The notes below the pieces were generated by a model. The model was given only the letters and a program-made list of their open reading frames with translations, was not told the DNA's origin and did not search any database. Source: Paulinella micropora (taxonomy: Eukaryota; Cercozoa; Imbricatea; Euglyphida). Taken from it: a DNA stretch of 64,000 bases. The translations under genes were made by a program, and so were the position numbers. The first letter of the stretch is position 1, and each line of letters opens with the position of its first letter. The stretch covers positions 960,402 through 1,024,401 of the forward strand of contig BJOX01000105.1 of NCBI GenBank assembly GCA_009731375.1, in the 5' to 3' direction. This document shows, piece after piece, positions 8,596-17,728 of this stretch.

Positions 8596-8915
8596 AGAAA
8601 TAAATATTATTACTTATATATAATATGTCTTCTATAATGATACAAGCGGACAAAGAAATGAAAGAACTATACAACTCCCATTTTCCAGAAGCATTAGCGG
8701 ACGATAGAAGGATTAAGAAATACACAAAAAGAGAAGTGCTTCAGAGATATAGTAAGGCATTCAAGTTTTGGATTGAACAAAGGAACAAAATATTGGAAGA
8801 ACCTTCAACCACATTGAATGAAGAAGCAATCGCACAACTTAAATTAAGGTCTATGATATTATTGAATAAAAAATAAAATGTAAAACCATTTAAAGAAATA
8901 AATATTATTACTTAT
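8572..8915 (+). repeat. 46-bp direct repeat flanking a viral gene
   Basis: Copies at 8572-8617 and 8870-8915 are almost identical and frame the gene at 8625-8876. Each copy contains the end of the preceding gene and ends in ATTATTACTTATA, next to the following start region. It may be a duplicated promoter/terminator segment. Confidence 0.75.
8625..8876 (+). CDS. Viral hypothetical protein, 83 aa
   Basis: Starts at ATG 8625 right after a TATATATAATAT stretch. The protein is charged and mostly helical, with a RYSKAFKFWIEQRNKIL segment in the middle. I recognise no family. It sits between the zinc-finger-like gene and the 58-aa basic gene on the same strand and has an intact frame, unlike many neighbours. 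Confidence 0.6.
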   Translation: MSSIMIQADKEMKELYNSHFPEALADDRRIKKYTKREVLQRYSKAFKFWIEQRNKILEEPSTTLNEEAIAQLKLRSMILLNKK

Positions 8916-8922
8916 AATATAC

Positions 8923-8970
8923 AAAGATTTTGAAAAAATCTTTAAGCAAAAAGGTTTTGCGAAACCTTTT
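8923..8970 (+). promoter_or_regulatory. Twin hairpins before viral gene
   Basis: Two adjacent perfect stems: AAAGATTTT/AAAATCTTT (8923-8943) and AAAAGGTTT/AAACCTTTT around TGCG (8949-8970). The same two-stem module follows the capsid gene at 11964-12007, and the first stem recurs upstream of 43541. The position between genes suggests transcript 3'-end formation, as palindromes do in mimiviruses and their virophages; that is inference. Confidence 0.6.
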
Positions 8971-8982
8971 ATAAAAGTTTCA

Positions 8983-9159
8983 ATGGGCAGGCATAAGAAA
9001 TATCTCACACTAGAGGACAAACGAAAGGCTAACAATGAAAAATCAATGGCTTATTATATTAAGCACCGCGAAAAAGTAAATACAAGAAGAAAGGAAAATT
9101 TGAAAGAACGAAACAGGAAACTTAAAGAGTATGAAGAAATGAAGGCGAGAGGAGCATAA
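8983..9159 (+). CDS. Viral basic protein, 58 aa
   Basis: A complete frame from ATG 8983 to TAA 9157-9159, 12 bp after the twin hairpins. It is rich in Lys, Arg and Glu, with the segment YYIKHREKVNTRRKENLKER. This type of YY-x-K-x-R-E-K motif is frequent in small proteins of giant viruses and their parasites, often near nuclease or finger domains. No catalytic residues are visible, so I infer only a nucleic-acid-binding role. Confidence 0.55.
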   Translation: MGRHKKYLTLEDKRKANNEKSMAYYIKHREKVNTRRKENLKERNRKLKEYEEMKARGA

Positions 9160-9318
9160 AATAAAAAACAAACAAAAAAACAAAAAAAATTATTTTTTGT
9201 CATAAATAAATAAAATGAATTTCGTATTAAAGGTAAGACAATTTATATTTATATATATCGGTAAAACAATTTAATTTATTTTATTATTTTTATATCCACA
9301 CTTATATAAAAGTAAAAT

Positions 9319-10755
9319 ATGCCACCACCCTTACCGCCCAGACCGACGAAGGAAAATGTAGAACTAGCAAAGGTAAGAGCGAATTTGAGGAAAACTACAA
9401 CTAGAGAGAGCAAGAAGGAATTCAAAGTAGTTGAGTTAAAATCTAGACGAGATAATAAATCAAATTCTCTCACATATGAACGAGCAGGGTTAGATATAAA
9501 TTTTTACGATACTGACAAATTAGAGCACGAAGTTTTACTCCCTATATTGTTAGATGCGAAAAGAAAAGGGATGACGAGAAATGCCGATGTCAATGTTTCA
9601 CTTACATATATAACGGAATCAAAAGAATTTAACACCTATTTTAAAAAGAAATCTTTCAATTCTTTTCAAATAAAGGATTGTGATGCTTTCCTTGAAATGT
9701 TAAATGAATTTAACATAGATAATATTCAGGCTTCCGGTTCTGGCTATGACAGAATTATTGAATATGCTAAAGTTGTAATATTTCAAGAGAGCGGTGGAGG
9801 ATGCTACGAAGGAAAGAAAAAATGTAAAAAAAACAAAAGCAGAAGAAAGTATATTAATTTCTCCCGCCAGCAAAAATAATAACTGCTTGTTCTTCCTTTG
9901 TAAAGATATTCTTAATATTCCAATTATTAATAGAAAAAGATGTAATGACATAAGAGAGCAATTTAATCTTTCTAAAGATTGTCCTATTCCATTCTCTATC
10001 GCCTTACAAATCCTTAATAAATACATAAAAGAAAATAAGACATACGAAATTACGNNNNNNNNNNACAAAAGCAGAAGAAAGTATATTAATTTCTCCCGCC
10101 AGCAAAAATAATAACTGCTTGTTCTTCCTTTGTAAAGATATTCTTAATATTCCAATTATTAACAGAAAAAGATATAATGACATAAGAGAGCAATTTAATC
10201 TTTCTAAAGATTGTCCTATTCCATTCTCTATCGCCTTACAAATCCTTAATAAATACATAAAAGAAAATAAGACATACGAAATTACGAATGCTTATACAAA
10301 AGAAACCATAAGAACAAATGATATTGGAGAAGAAGCAGACATTATGATTTACTTAGATAATAATCATTATTTCGGTTTAATCAAAAGATATAAAAACAAA
10401 TGTGAAAAATGTTTGTATGAATATTACGATAAGCACACATGCAATCCGAAAAGAATAAATTATGCTAATACTAGAATTCTAAAGAATGGTCAGCGACATT
10501 TATTAACTAATTTCTACCCAGAAAAATATAATTACNNNNNNNNNNAGAATAAAGATGAAATCCTTCATTACGACTTACTGAGAAACTTGGAGAAACAAAT
10601 TGATTGCTTCAGGGTTTGATATTCACGATTGCTATATCGTCGGATATACACAAGGAAAAGAGGGATTTAAATATTATGCTGGTAAAGATTGTATTTCAAA
10701 ATTTCTTGATTTACTTCTAGAAAGAGGAAGAAAATTAAAGGAAGAATGGGAGAAG
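9319..10755 (+). pseudogene. DNA polymerase B, N-terminal part, broken
   Basis: N-terminal region of a protein-primed family B DNA polymerase. ATG 9319 opens a frame running to about 9790, where a frameshift moves to the frame covering 9794-10054. A 10-N gap with a 222-bp duplicate on each side (9833-10054 and 10065-10286) and another gap at 10536 interrupt it. Visible pieces are an OTU-like stretch (NNNCLFFLCKDI, then HYFGLIKRY), a C2-type zinc element (KCEKCLYEYYDKHTC) typical of Polinton polymerases, and a following segment GYTQGKEGFKYYAGKDCISK. Near 10755 the reading frame passes directly into capsid sequence. The exonuclease and polymerase parts are on the other strand at 14133-16050. 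Confidence 0.7.
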
Positions 10756-11963
10756 AATATGTCTTTGGAGAACCATGGTGGAGGTGTTTCTAGCGGTGCG
10801 TTGCTTCAGAAGTGTAATGTGCTTAATGATGCTACTTTGAATATTGCTTCAAGACATTTTCAACCCGCGGGCGCTGGTGCTACTGTCGCTGCTGGTGCAG
10901 CCACTTTCGGAAACCTTCAGATTACTGCAACTAATGCGGGAGATGTGAGTGGTGCTATAATTAACTCTATTAACGCTGTCGGTAATAGTGTCAAGACATT
11001 GGTAAATCTCCCATCAATGAGTGCTCGTCGTCATGATGACCTTTTGAATAGTTTTAAAGGAGTAGGAGGTTCATTTGTTAATGTCGCTTACGAGGAGGCG
11101 AAGTATTTTGAAGTTGGAACAATTCAGGGTGCTGCTACTGCTGTCAATACTGCTGATGACACTCCCATTATCAATGTTAAATTACCTTTGGGTATGATTT
11201 TTGAACTATTTTTGAAATTGATAAAACACTTGGTTTTAATGAAATTATGGATATGCGGATTGTTTGGGAAGGAACTAGCAGGACAATGTTTGCTGAAACC
11301 AGTGCAACTAACATTGCGGAAGGTGCTACAATTGGTGCTACTGGTGCTGTTGTTTCAAATTTGAACTTGTTTCTCGCGGTTGAAACAGACCCAAATGTCA
11401 TCCTTGGTGTTCAAAGCAAAATCGCTGGTGAAAGTTTTAGATTTACTATTGAATATCCTATCTCGTGGAAGCACAACCTTGGAAGTACAAGTCAGAACTT
11501 TGTCGTAAAAATGAATAGGGCACAGGGTGAAAGAATTCGTCGTATCTATACACCCGCTTTTCATAATTCAGAAAGTTCTTTTACTTCTTTCGATAATGAC
11601 CACAGAAACGACACTAAAATTAGAACTTATCATACTACTATTGATGGTAGCAGAATGCAACAATTTGACATTGATACTTCTGATAATGAAGACTATATGA
11701 TTTTGAAGGATAAGTTGAAAGGAAGTGCTATCCTAAACAGCGATGTTTATCATTACAACTGGTTCCACGTAGATACTTGGGACAATAACCGCCCACTTCA
11801 CGAGAAGAATGTTGAAGGTTATGAAAAGTCAGGTCTGAGCCTTGACACTGAGCGACGATATGAGTTCGTTTCTACTACTGCGGGAAACAACCTCAATCAC
11901 TACACTTTTGCCATTCTTCAACAAGATGTAATTATAAGAGGTATTGAAATTATTTTGACTTAG
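10756..11963 (+). pseudogene. Major capsid protein, C-terminal part, frameshifted
   Basis: About 400 residues of a double-jelly-roll major capsid protein. The first frame runs from the in-frame join with PolB to about 11210; a frameshift there leads to the frame ending at TAG 11963. The end has the capsid-like pattern ERRYEFVSTTAGNNLNHYTF followed by a short hydrophobic strand. The N-terminal ~120 residues of such a protein are on the - strand at 38241-38726. Together the pieces give the usual ~520 residues, which argues that they are two parts of one gene. Assignment rests on pattern and context rather than a search. Confidence 0.65.
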
Positions 11964-12018
11964 AAAGATTTAGAAAATCTTTCAGCAAAAAGGTTTGGTG
12001 AAACTTTTACAAAAGTTT
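11964..12018 (+). terminator. Hairpin module after capsid gene
   Basis: Stems AAAGATTT/AAAATCTTT (11964-11982), AAAAGGTTT/AAACTTTT (11987-12007) and AAACTTTT/AAAAGTTT (12001-12018) follow the capsid stop directly. They repeat the module at 8923-8970. The likely role is 3'-end formation for the capsid transcript. Confidence 0.55.
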
Positions 12019-12075
12019 CAAAAGAATAAAGAAAAATAAAAAAGAAAAGTATTTTTTTTGTTTTATATATAAGAG

Positions 12076-12480
12076 ATGGCAACTCACCAGAGAAATTTAA
12101 TCGCACAAAATCCAGACGGAGATTTCGTAAATGTAAAAGTTGGGCATGAAGGGTATCTAGAGACTAAAGTTGAAAAAACAGCATTTGGCGAATTAGCGAC
12201 ATCGCAATACACACCGATTATACAAGAAACATTTATGTATAATGTAAATACCTCTAAGTGGAACACAAGCACTACTAATGCTACATTAGAGCAAAAGAGT
12301 GCTATGGCATATCTAACAACACAGGCAGTCGGAGGTTCAAGATTATTCATTGAAACAAAAAAGAAAATTAAATATCGTGCTGGTATGGGTGTATGTGTCA
12401 GATTTACTTCTTTGTGGAATACAAATGAAGCAGGCGGATATTCATCTTATGTAGGTATTGGTGATTCCTTCTTAACGGAC
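12076..12480 (+). CDS. Phage-fibre-like structural protein, partial
   Basis: At least 135 residues from ATG 12076, which follows TTTTATATATAAGAG; the 3' end is lost in a gap. The stretch VGGSRLFIETKKKIKYRAGM then GVCVRFTSLWNT resembles the RxxxYRPGxGxxxRFT region of structural proteins shared by phages, giant viruses and Polinton-like viruses. It lies directly behind the capsid gene, which fits a virion surface role. Its C-terminus is not available. Confidence 0.5.
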
Positions 12481-12490
12481 NNNNNNNNNN

Positions 12491-12825
12491 AAAGCAAAGG
12501 AGTTCATATCTTCGAATGCTATGAAAATGAAGGAGTTAAAAAAAGATATTATCACTTAAGAGGTAAAGGCTTAAATTCAAAAGAGTTAAACCCAGAAATT
12601 TACGAAAAAATGGATAATGGAGAAAGTATTGAAAATTGTAGAGATTTCCAAATGAAGAAAATCCATATGAGTAGAAATAGTAAACAACAAGATATTCCAT
12701 ATTTCAGTATTTTACATAATACTCATTTGAAAAAGAAAGTCAATGAAAATAAGTGGTGCGGTCGTGAGTTTATCAACGAAAATGATAGTATCCCTTACGG
12801 CTTCGCGACCGCTCTTAAAATTTAA
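12491..12825 (+). pseudogene. DNA polymerase B C-terminus, inverted duplicate
   Basis: This is the last ~110 codons of PolB in + orientation, identical in protein to the end of 14133-15854 on the - strand. It starts at a gap and is not connected to a catalytic domain. It is part of the inverted repeat and probably no separate gene. Confidence 0.8.
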
Positions 12826-12883
12826 TAATAATCAATTAATTTAATTTTTTCCATAATTTTTTTTTACCAATCTATATAGACCA

Positions 12884-13170
12884 ATGACCACCCTCACCAG
12901 ACTATCTGAAAAATTTGGACGACTTTCAATTGAGAAGAATAAGGAATTCTTTTCAGTAAGAGATGTCCAACAGATGATTGATGAAGAAATTAAGGCAATT
13001 GAAAAAAGTAGAGAAGGAAAGCCAACCGATGTTTTTCCGTTTGGCAAATATAAAGGAAAAAAATTCAAGATGTTGCTACCATTGACAAACCATATCTTGA
13101 ATGGGTTATGAAACAGCCGTGGTTTGATAAATTTACAGACATTAAAAGTGAAGTAAAAAAATATATTTGA
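12884..13170 (+). CDS. ExoX-C / DUF3820-like small protein
   Basis: ATG 12884 follows TCTATATAGA. About 95 residues: a helical N-terminal half, then FPFGKYKGKKFK, and after a one-base shift near 13065 the continuation PYLEWVMKQPWF to TGA 13168. The FGKYKGK...YLxWxxK pattern is that of the C-terminal domain of exodeoxyribonuclease X and of stand-alone DUF3820 proteins. It lies directly behind PolB, so a DNA-processing role is plausible. The same frameshift occurs in the inverted copy (13788-14074), so it is either real or systematic. Confidence 0.6.
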
Positions 13171-13203
13171 TATTTTGTTCTGACTTCGTCATCACAAAAC
13201 ATC
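13169..13203 (+). terminator. Terminator-like hairpin after ExoX-C gene
   Basis: Nested stem: GATATTTTGT pairs with ACAAAACATC (one G-T type mismatch) and inside it TGAC pairs with GTCA around TTC. It starts inside the stop codon and a T-rich tract follows. An inverted copy is at 41912-41946, behind the basic-protein gene, and another at about 13755-13789 in the inverted repeat. Repeated use behind different genes supports a regulatory role. Confidence 0.65.
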
Positions 13204-13243
13204 GTTTTCTTTTAATTATTTTTTCTTTAAAATTTTTCCGATG

Positions 13244-13324
13244 TTTTAGAATAAGCGAGAGTGCGTAGAACGACCATCTCGTAGAGTGATGACGCCCTTC
13301 GGGCAGTAAAGCGCAATTCTAAAA
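13244..13324 (+). promoter_or_regulatory. TTTTAGAAT hairpin before viral gene
   Basis: The outer arms TTTTAGAAT and ATTCTAAAA enclose GCGAGAGTGCG and an inner GCCC-TTC-GGGC stem. The start codon follows five bases after the right arm. Related hairpins are at 39637-39680, 41787-41874 and 47825-47867, each beside the start of a viral gene. Confidence 0.7.
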
Positions 13325-13328
13325 TATC

Positions 13329-13612
13329 ATGACTGACCTGTCAACCAAACAGGACTACTTAAATGAAATTGACAAATGGAACCTTGACAGCGAAATTAAG
13401 AAACCCACGATTAAATGGACTAAGCCTGACATTGTTTCTTTCTATGAACAATACAAACCCCGCGACGACAATGTGAAAGTAGTTATTCCATTGGAGGCTA
13501 CACTAGCAAAAATTATAATGGAGGAACCAAGCACACCATTTACGGCGACTGATTTAAAAGAGACTAGTATCACTGAAATCAAGACTAATGTTGGCGAAGA
13601 AATAGCGAATGC
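13329..13612 (+). CDS. Viral hypothetical protein, partial (>94 aa)
   Basis: ATG 13329 lies directly behind the TTTTAGAAT hairpin. The protein starts MTDLSTKQDYLNEIDKW and is acidic/amphipathic without a known motif; the gap at 13613 cuts it. In the true gene order it follows PolB and the ExoX-C-like gene on the same strand. I recognise no family. Confidence 0.55.
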
Positions 13613-13787
13613 NNNNNNNNNNAGTCATGATATTTTAGAATTGCGCTTTACTGCCCGAAGGGCGTAATCACTCTACGAGATGGTCGTTCTACGCACTCTC
13701 GCTTATTCTAAAACATCGGAAAAAATTTTAAAGAAAAAATAATTAAAAGAAAACGATGTTTTGTGATGACGAAGTCAGAACAAAATA

Positions 13788-14074
13788 TCAAATGTATTTT
13801 TTTACTTCACTTTTAATGTCTGTAAATTTATCAAACCACGGCTGTTTCATAACCCATTCAATATATGGTTTGTCAATGGTAGCAACATCTTGAATTTTTT
13901 TCCTTTGTATTTGCCAAACGGAAAAACATCGGTTGGCTTTCCTTCTCTACTTTTTTCAATTGCCTTAATTTCTTCATCAATCATCTGTTGGACATCTCTT
14001 ACTGAAAAGAATTCCTTATTCTTCTCAATTGAAAGTCGTCCAAATTTTTCAGATAGTCTGGTGAGGGTGGTCAT
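13788..14074 (-). CDS. ExoX-C / DUF3820-like protein, inverted copy
   Basis: This is the - strand twin of 12884-13170 with the same one-base shift before the PYIEWVMKQPWF segment (one Leu to Ile change). It follows the main PolB gene in the same direction 58 bp downstream, so this is probably the copy in natural context. Confidence 0.6.
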
Positions 14075-14132
14075 TGGTCTATATAGATTGGTAAAAAAAA
14101 ATTATGGAAAAAATTAAATTAATTGATTATTA

Positions 14133-16050
14133 TTAAATTTTAAGAGCGGTCGCGAAGCCGTAAGGGATACTATCATTTTCGTTGATAAACTCACGACCGC
14201 ACCACTTATTTTCATTGACTTTCTTTTTCAAATGAGTATTATGTAAAATACTGAAATATGGAATATCTTGTTGTTTACTATTTCTACTCATATGGATTTT
14301 CTTCATTTGGAAATCTCTACAATTTTCAATACTTTCTCCATTATCCATTTTTTCGTAAATTTCTGGGTTTAACTCTTTTGAATTTAAGCCTTTACCTCTT
14401 AAGTGATAATATCTTTTTTTAACTCCTTCATTTTCATAGCATTCGAAGATATGAACTCCTTTGCTTTTGTGTTTAAAATCATTCTTGGTTAATGAAGGTA
14501 TCATTGCTTCATTGGTCGTAAATTCTAACATATACAATTTTGGTGCTACCCATATTCCTTTTATTATTTTACATCCATCTCCTAAATCATCAGTAATACC
14601 CCCGAGAGATTTATCACCCAACCTTTTAATAAGTTTAGCCGAATTCNNNNNNNNNNTTTTAGCCGAATTCACATGTAATATCATACTATCGGTATCGGTA
14701 GAATAAAAGTCTTCTTCTACTTCTCTATTTGGATTAGCCTCTTTTATGTAATTATATATAATCCTTCTGCTGTATGCTAATATAAATGCTCCGTAGTGAG
14801 AAGGTTTTGTTATGCTATCTTCAACCAGAACTTCATTTCTGGGAATTCCGGAAGCGTGCCATAATTTTTTTCCATCAGTATCTGTGAATTCAACTACATC
14901 TGAGATATAGTGTTTATTCCAGAATTTCCAGTATCCATCATTAGTTGTTATATATTCTGTTTTAGTCGGAATAGGTCGTTGTATCATTTTACCATATAAC
15001 GAATTCATAAATAGTTTTGCTAATAGATACTGCGGTGTGCCTTTCTCGCTAGTCTCTTTAGCCTTAAACATTTCCTGAATGTATTCATTGAATACTGGTT
15101 CCGCTTCTTCCGAGTAACAGCCTTTATGAATTGTTATCTCATAACCTTCCTTAACCATATCTTCAATATCTACAGATGTAATCCATTGGTTTTTCATATT
15201 TGTTAGGTTCCATTTTAATGTTCCCATTCTATCTCGCTGACCGACCCTTGAATGAAGTAAGTTTTTAGGAGATGTATAATCACCATTGTAAATACCGATT
15301 GGAAGATTATTAATATTAAAAGGTGCTATCGCCTCTTTTATTTGTCCGACCATAAAGAGATTAAGCATCGCCGTCGGATAAAGTGATACAACATCAGCGT
15401 CAATTAAATAATCCGTCAGTTCGTCAAATGAGATTTTTCCATTTATGTAATCATTATATTGATTTGAAATAAATCTCTTTTTACTCGGGTATGTCCGTGC
15501 TCCGATTACTGCTTTTCTAAAGGCTTTTTCTTGTTCTATTGTTGGAAGTCTTACATCATGCTTTCCGTCAATCATTTTTTTCCAAATATTGAAAGCAAGG
15601 CTTGAAGTTGAGATATATGAAGTTAAATTAACTAAATGTTTTTCAAATATCTCTGAGTTTAACTTGTCATAGAATTCTTTTAAACCCATAACATCACACT
15701 TTAGATATTCCAGACATTTATTTTTTAATTCATCGCACATCGTTTCCCATGTCGTAGCCTCGTCGTGGTTAAAGTCTCCTTTTAATGTCTCACACTTCAT
15801 ATTTTCTAAGTTATCATTTAATGTTCCTTGAGTGTGCTTACACATATCCCACATTTTAATATTTTCAAACTCCAGAGAGATAATTGATCCGTTATTTATT
15901 TTGACGACTTTGGTTTAATTCCTCTTCTAATCAATTCTTGTAAAATGAAGTAGTGGTCGAAGTTGGCCCCATTAAAACCATTTACATAAAGAATTGGTTC
16001 TTCATTTTCTTTTCTTCTTCCCTTTCTTACTCCTCCTACTTTTTTCGCTG
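14133..16050 (-). pseudogene. Protein-primed DNA polymerase B, exonuclease and polymerase part
   Basis: The frame 15854-14133 holds an Exo III-like YLKCDVMGLKEFYDKL, polymerase motif A DADVVSLYPTAM, motif B KLFMNSLYGKM and motif C YSTDTDSM, the catalytic set of family B polymerases. The wide spacing between A and B fits the TPR insertions of protein-primed enzymes. Upstream, in another frame, is Exo II (NGFNGANFDHYFILQELI, about 15950), so a frameshift lies near 15905. A 10-N gap at 14647 sits just after motif C with a short sequence duplication. Exo I and the N-terminus are missing; the N-terminal part is on the + strand at 9319-10755. Viral similarity fades at about 16.05 kb. Expected role: replication of the linear viral genome primed by a terminal protein. 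Confidence 0.9.
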
Positions 16051-16060
16051 GTGTTTGTAT
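16040..16060. other. Virus/non-virus junction, left
   Basis: The PolB reading frame ends without a gap at about 16.05 kb, and GC-rich non-viral sequence begins. The exact base is uncertain because no intact PolB copy is present for comparison. Confidence 0.6.
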
Positions 16061-16169
16061 TTTTGTACAAGCGTACAGGCATGCCTGTTGACTTGCTCAC
16101 CGGGAGGTAGCGTTGAACGTCTATGTCAGGCATGTACTGTTGTCATGAACTTTGAAGTATTTGCAGAGA

Positions 16170-16460
16170 CTGGAATGGACATATTTCTATTCCTTAGAAA
16201 TCTTTCCAGTGGCTGGAAATGTTTCCAGTGCATGGAAATATTTCTACTCAATAGAAATCTTTCCAGTGGCTGGAAATATTTCCAGACACTGGAAATATTT
16301 CCAAGGTCTGCAAATATTTCCCGTGGCTGGAAATAGTTCCAGCCACTGAAAATATTTCTAATGACTGGAAATATTTCCAACCACTGGAAATATTCTAGGA
16401 GACTGCAAACATTTCCAGCTACTGGAATTATTTCCAGCCACTGGAAATATTTACAGACAA
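16170..16460. repeat. CTGGAAATATTTCCAG satellite array
   Basis: Some 15 imperfect units built from GGAAATATTTCCAG with spacers such as CCACT or TGGCT, period about 19-20 bp. The core CTGGAAATATTTCCAG is a perfect 16-bp palindrome. Other arrays lie at about 17525-17610, 19410-19790, 20495-20660, 21825-22040, 22945-23080 and 23995-24340. Confidence 0.85.
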
Positions 16461-16542
16461 GTTGCTGTTTACCGGGATAGGCCAGCACCGCAGCCAAGGA
16501 CTCCTTCACATCCAGGTGCCGTAACATCCATGTTGGAGCCTC

Positions 16543-17575
16543 TTACGGTGTGATTGCGATGTCTTGACGACACGCTCTGCACCTGGGTGGAACGGTGCCC
16601 TTCCATTCAGAAATCCCTTCCTTGCATTCATTGGGGCAGACGAAATACTTCTTGCGGATGTGCGCGGTGCTGCGGAACATGCTTTTCGCGTAACTCTTCC
16701 ATCCGGGGATCACCGGGGCAGGCGCGCCGCCATCCAAAACAACTAGATTGATTATGTCCACCACTGCCTCCATGAGGGCTCGAGGAGCGTGATGAAAGGC
16801 TGCCAGCTCTGCCAGCATGTCCAGAACGGCGCCCCGTGTCAGCAAGCCATTGCGGAACAACTTGCAGGACAGGCCATCCGTTGACAACTCTCCCTCGTCC
16901 GCCCCATCTGCTAAGCGCCCTTGTCTAAGGTTGTCTTCCACTTGCTGTTGCAGCCACGCAAGGCGGACCTCTTCTTCGAGATTCCCTGCATCAAGATCGT
17001 CGTCTGTCGCCGTCACTGTCGTCGTCGGTCACTGTCATGATCAGTAAAACCATTGGTGCTGTCACACACGTCGACGTCGACATTGTTGTCCTTTCCCTGT
17101 GCCGCTGCGTGTCTCTGAACCAAACCTGCAAAACAGACGTACACACATAAATTTGAATGCTCACATACACATGTGCGTACATACTAGCATTACATTCCCT
17201 CCTTCTCCATACATACATACATGTTGTCATGCATTCAACGCGCGCAAGATTGAAATACGTTCAGACATAGTTGCAGATAATACAGGCGTACATACACATA
17301 CATAGATACAATCATTGGTAGGCTTAAATTGTGTTTGCTTCCTTCCAAAAGAGACCCAGTTGTTCAGGGGTCATTCCTTGCTCAAGCATTTTGAGTACAT
17401 GGCGTCTAATTGTCAGGTCACTCTGCAAAAGTCCCTGGCTTTTACAGTCCCTGCAGGGACAGGGACGAAGACTGTGATGGTACCTCCCGCCTCTGTAGGA
17501 CATGTCGGTCCGGACGATGAAAATCTGGAAAAAAGTCCGCAAATATGTCCAGTTGCTGGAAATATTTCTAGTCAA
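16543..17575 (-). pseudogene. CACTA-like transposase, N-terminal exons
   Basis: Two coding blocks on the - strand. The first (17575-17324) has CPCRDCKSQGLLQSDLTIRR followed by HVLKML, like the CPC-x2-C finger and RxHL of CACTA-type transposases. The second (17016-16543) ends with KKYFVCPNECKEGISEWKG and CRACRQ, like their VCPNDC...CPxC element, after a hydrophobic helix segment (ALMEAVVDIINLVVL). The DDE core should follow but the sequence passes into satellite repeats and then into the virus, so the gene is truncated. Family assignment is by motif only. Confidence 0.5.
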
Positions 17576-17643
17576 GTGGAACTATTTCCAGTGCCTGGAA
17601 ATATTCCCGCCTCTGTAGGACATGTCGGTCCGGACGATGAAAA
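17484..17643 (+). repeat. ~40-bp duplication around a satellite block
   Basis: The segment CCCGCCTCTGTAGGACATGT and its continuation through GATGAAAAT occur at about 17486-17524 and 17606-17644. Between them is only a small block of GGAAATATTTCC-type repeats. The satellite therefore sits inside a duplicated target, as after a break-repair or insertion event. Confidence 0.75.
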
Positions 17644-17728
17644 TGGCAATTGACGGGCCCAACTTCACCTGTGCACGACTTTTTGAATTTTTGCAACGGG
17701 TGTGTCTGTTTTTGCAAACCAAGGGACC

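Larger units (their letters stand above)
12491..14468. repeat. 845-bp inverted repeat around a 10-N gap
   Basis: 12491-13335 is the reverse complement of 13623-14468 except for a few substitutions (for example GTGATGACG against GTGATTACG near 13290). It contains the end of PolB, the ExoX-C-like gene and the start of the next gene on both strands. The gap at 13613-13622 is in the centre. Overlapping contigs or two haplotypes joined head-to-head is the simplest explanation. Confidence 0.85.

Noticed and set aside
10600-11364. Genuine PolB-capsid fusion protein
   Set aside because: The frame runs from PolB into the capsid sequence, but both genes have their missing parts elsewhere on the opposite strand and the capsid part is frameshifted soon after. 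A rearrangement join is more likely.
16170-16460. CRISPR-like array of regularly spaced palindromes
   Set aside because: Units are imperfect, spacers are only a few bases and not unique, and the context is eukaryotic. It is a satellite.
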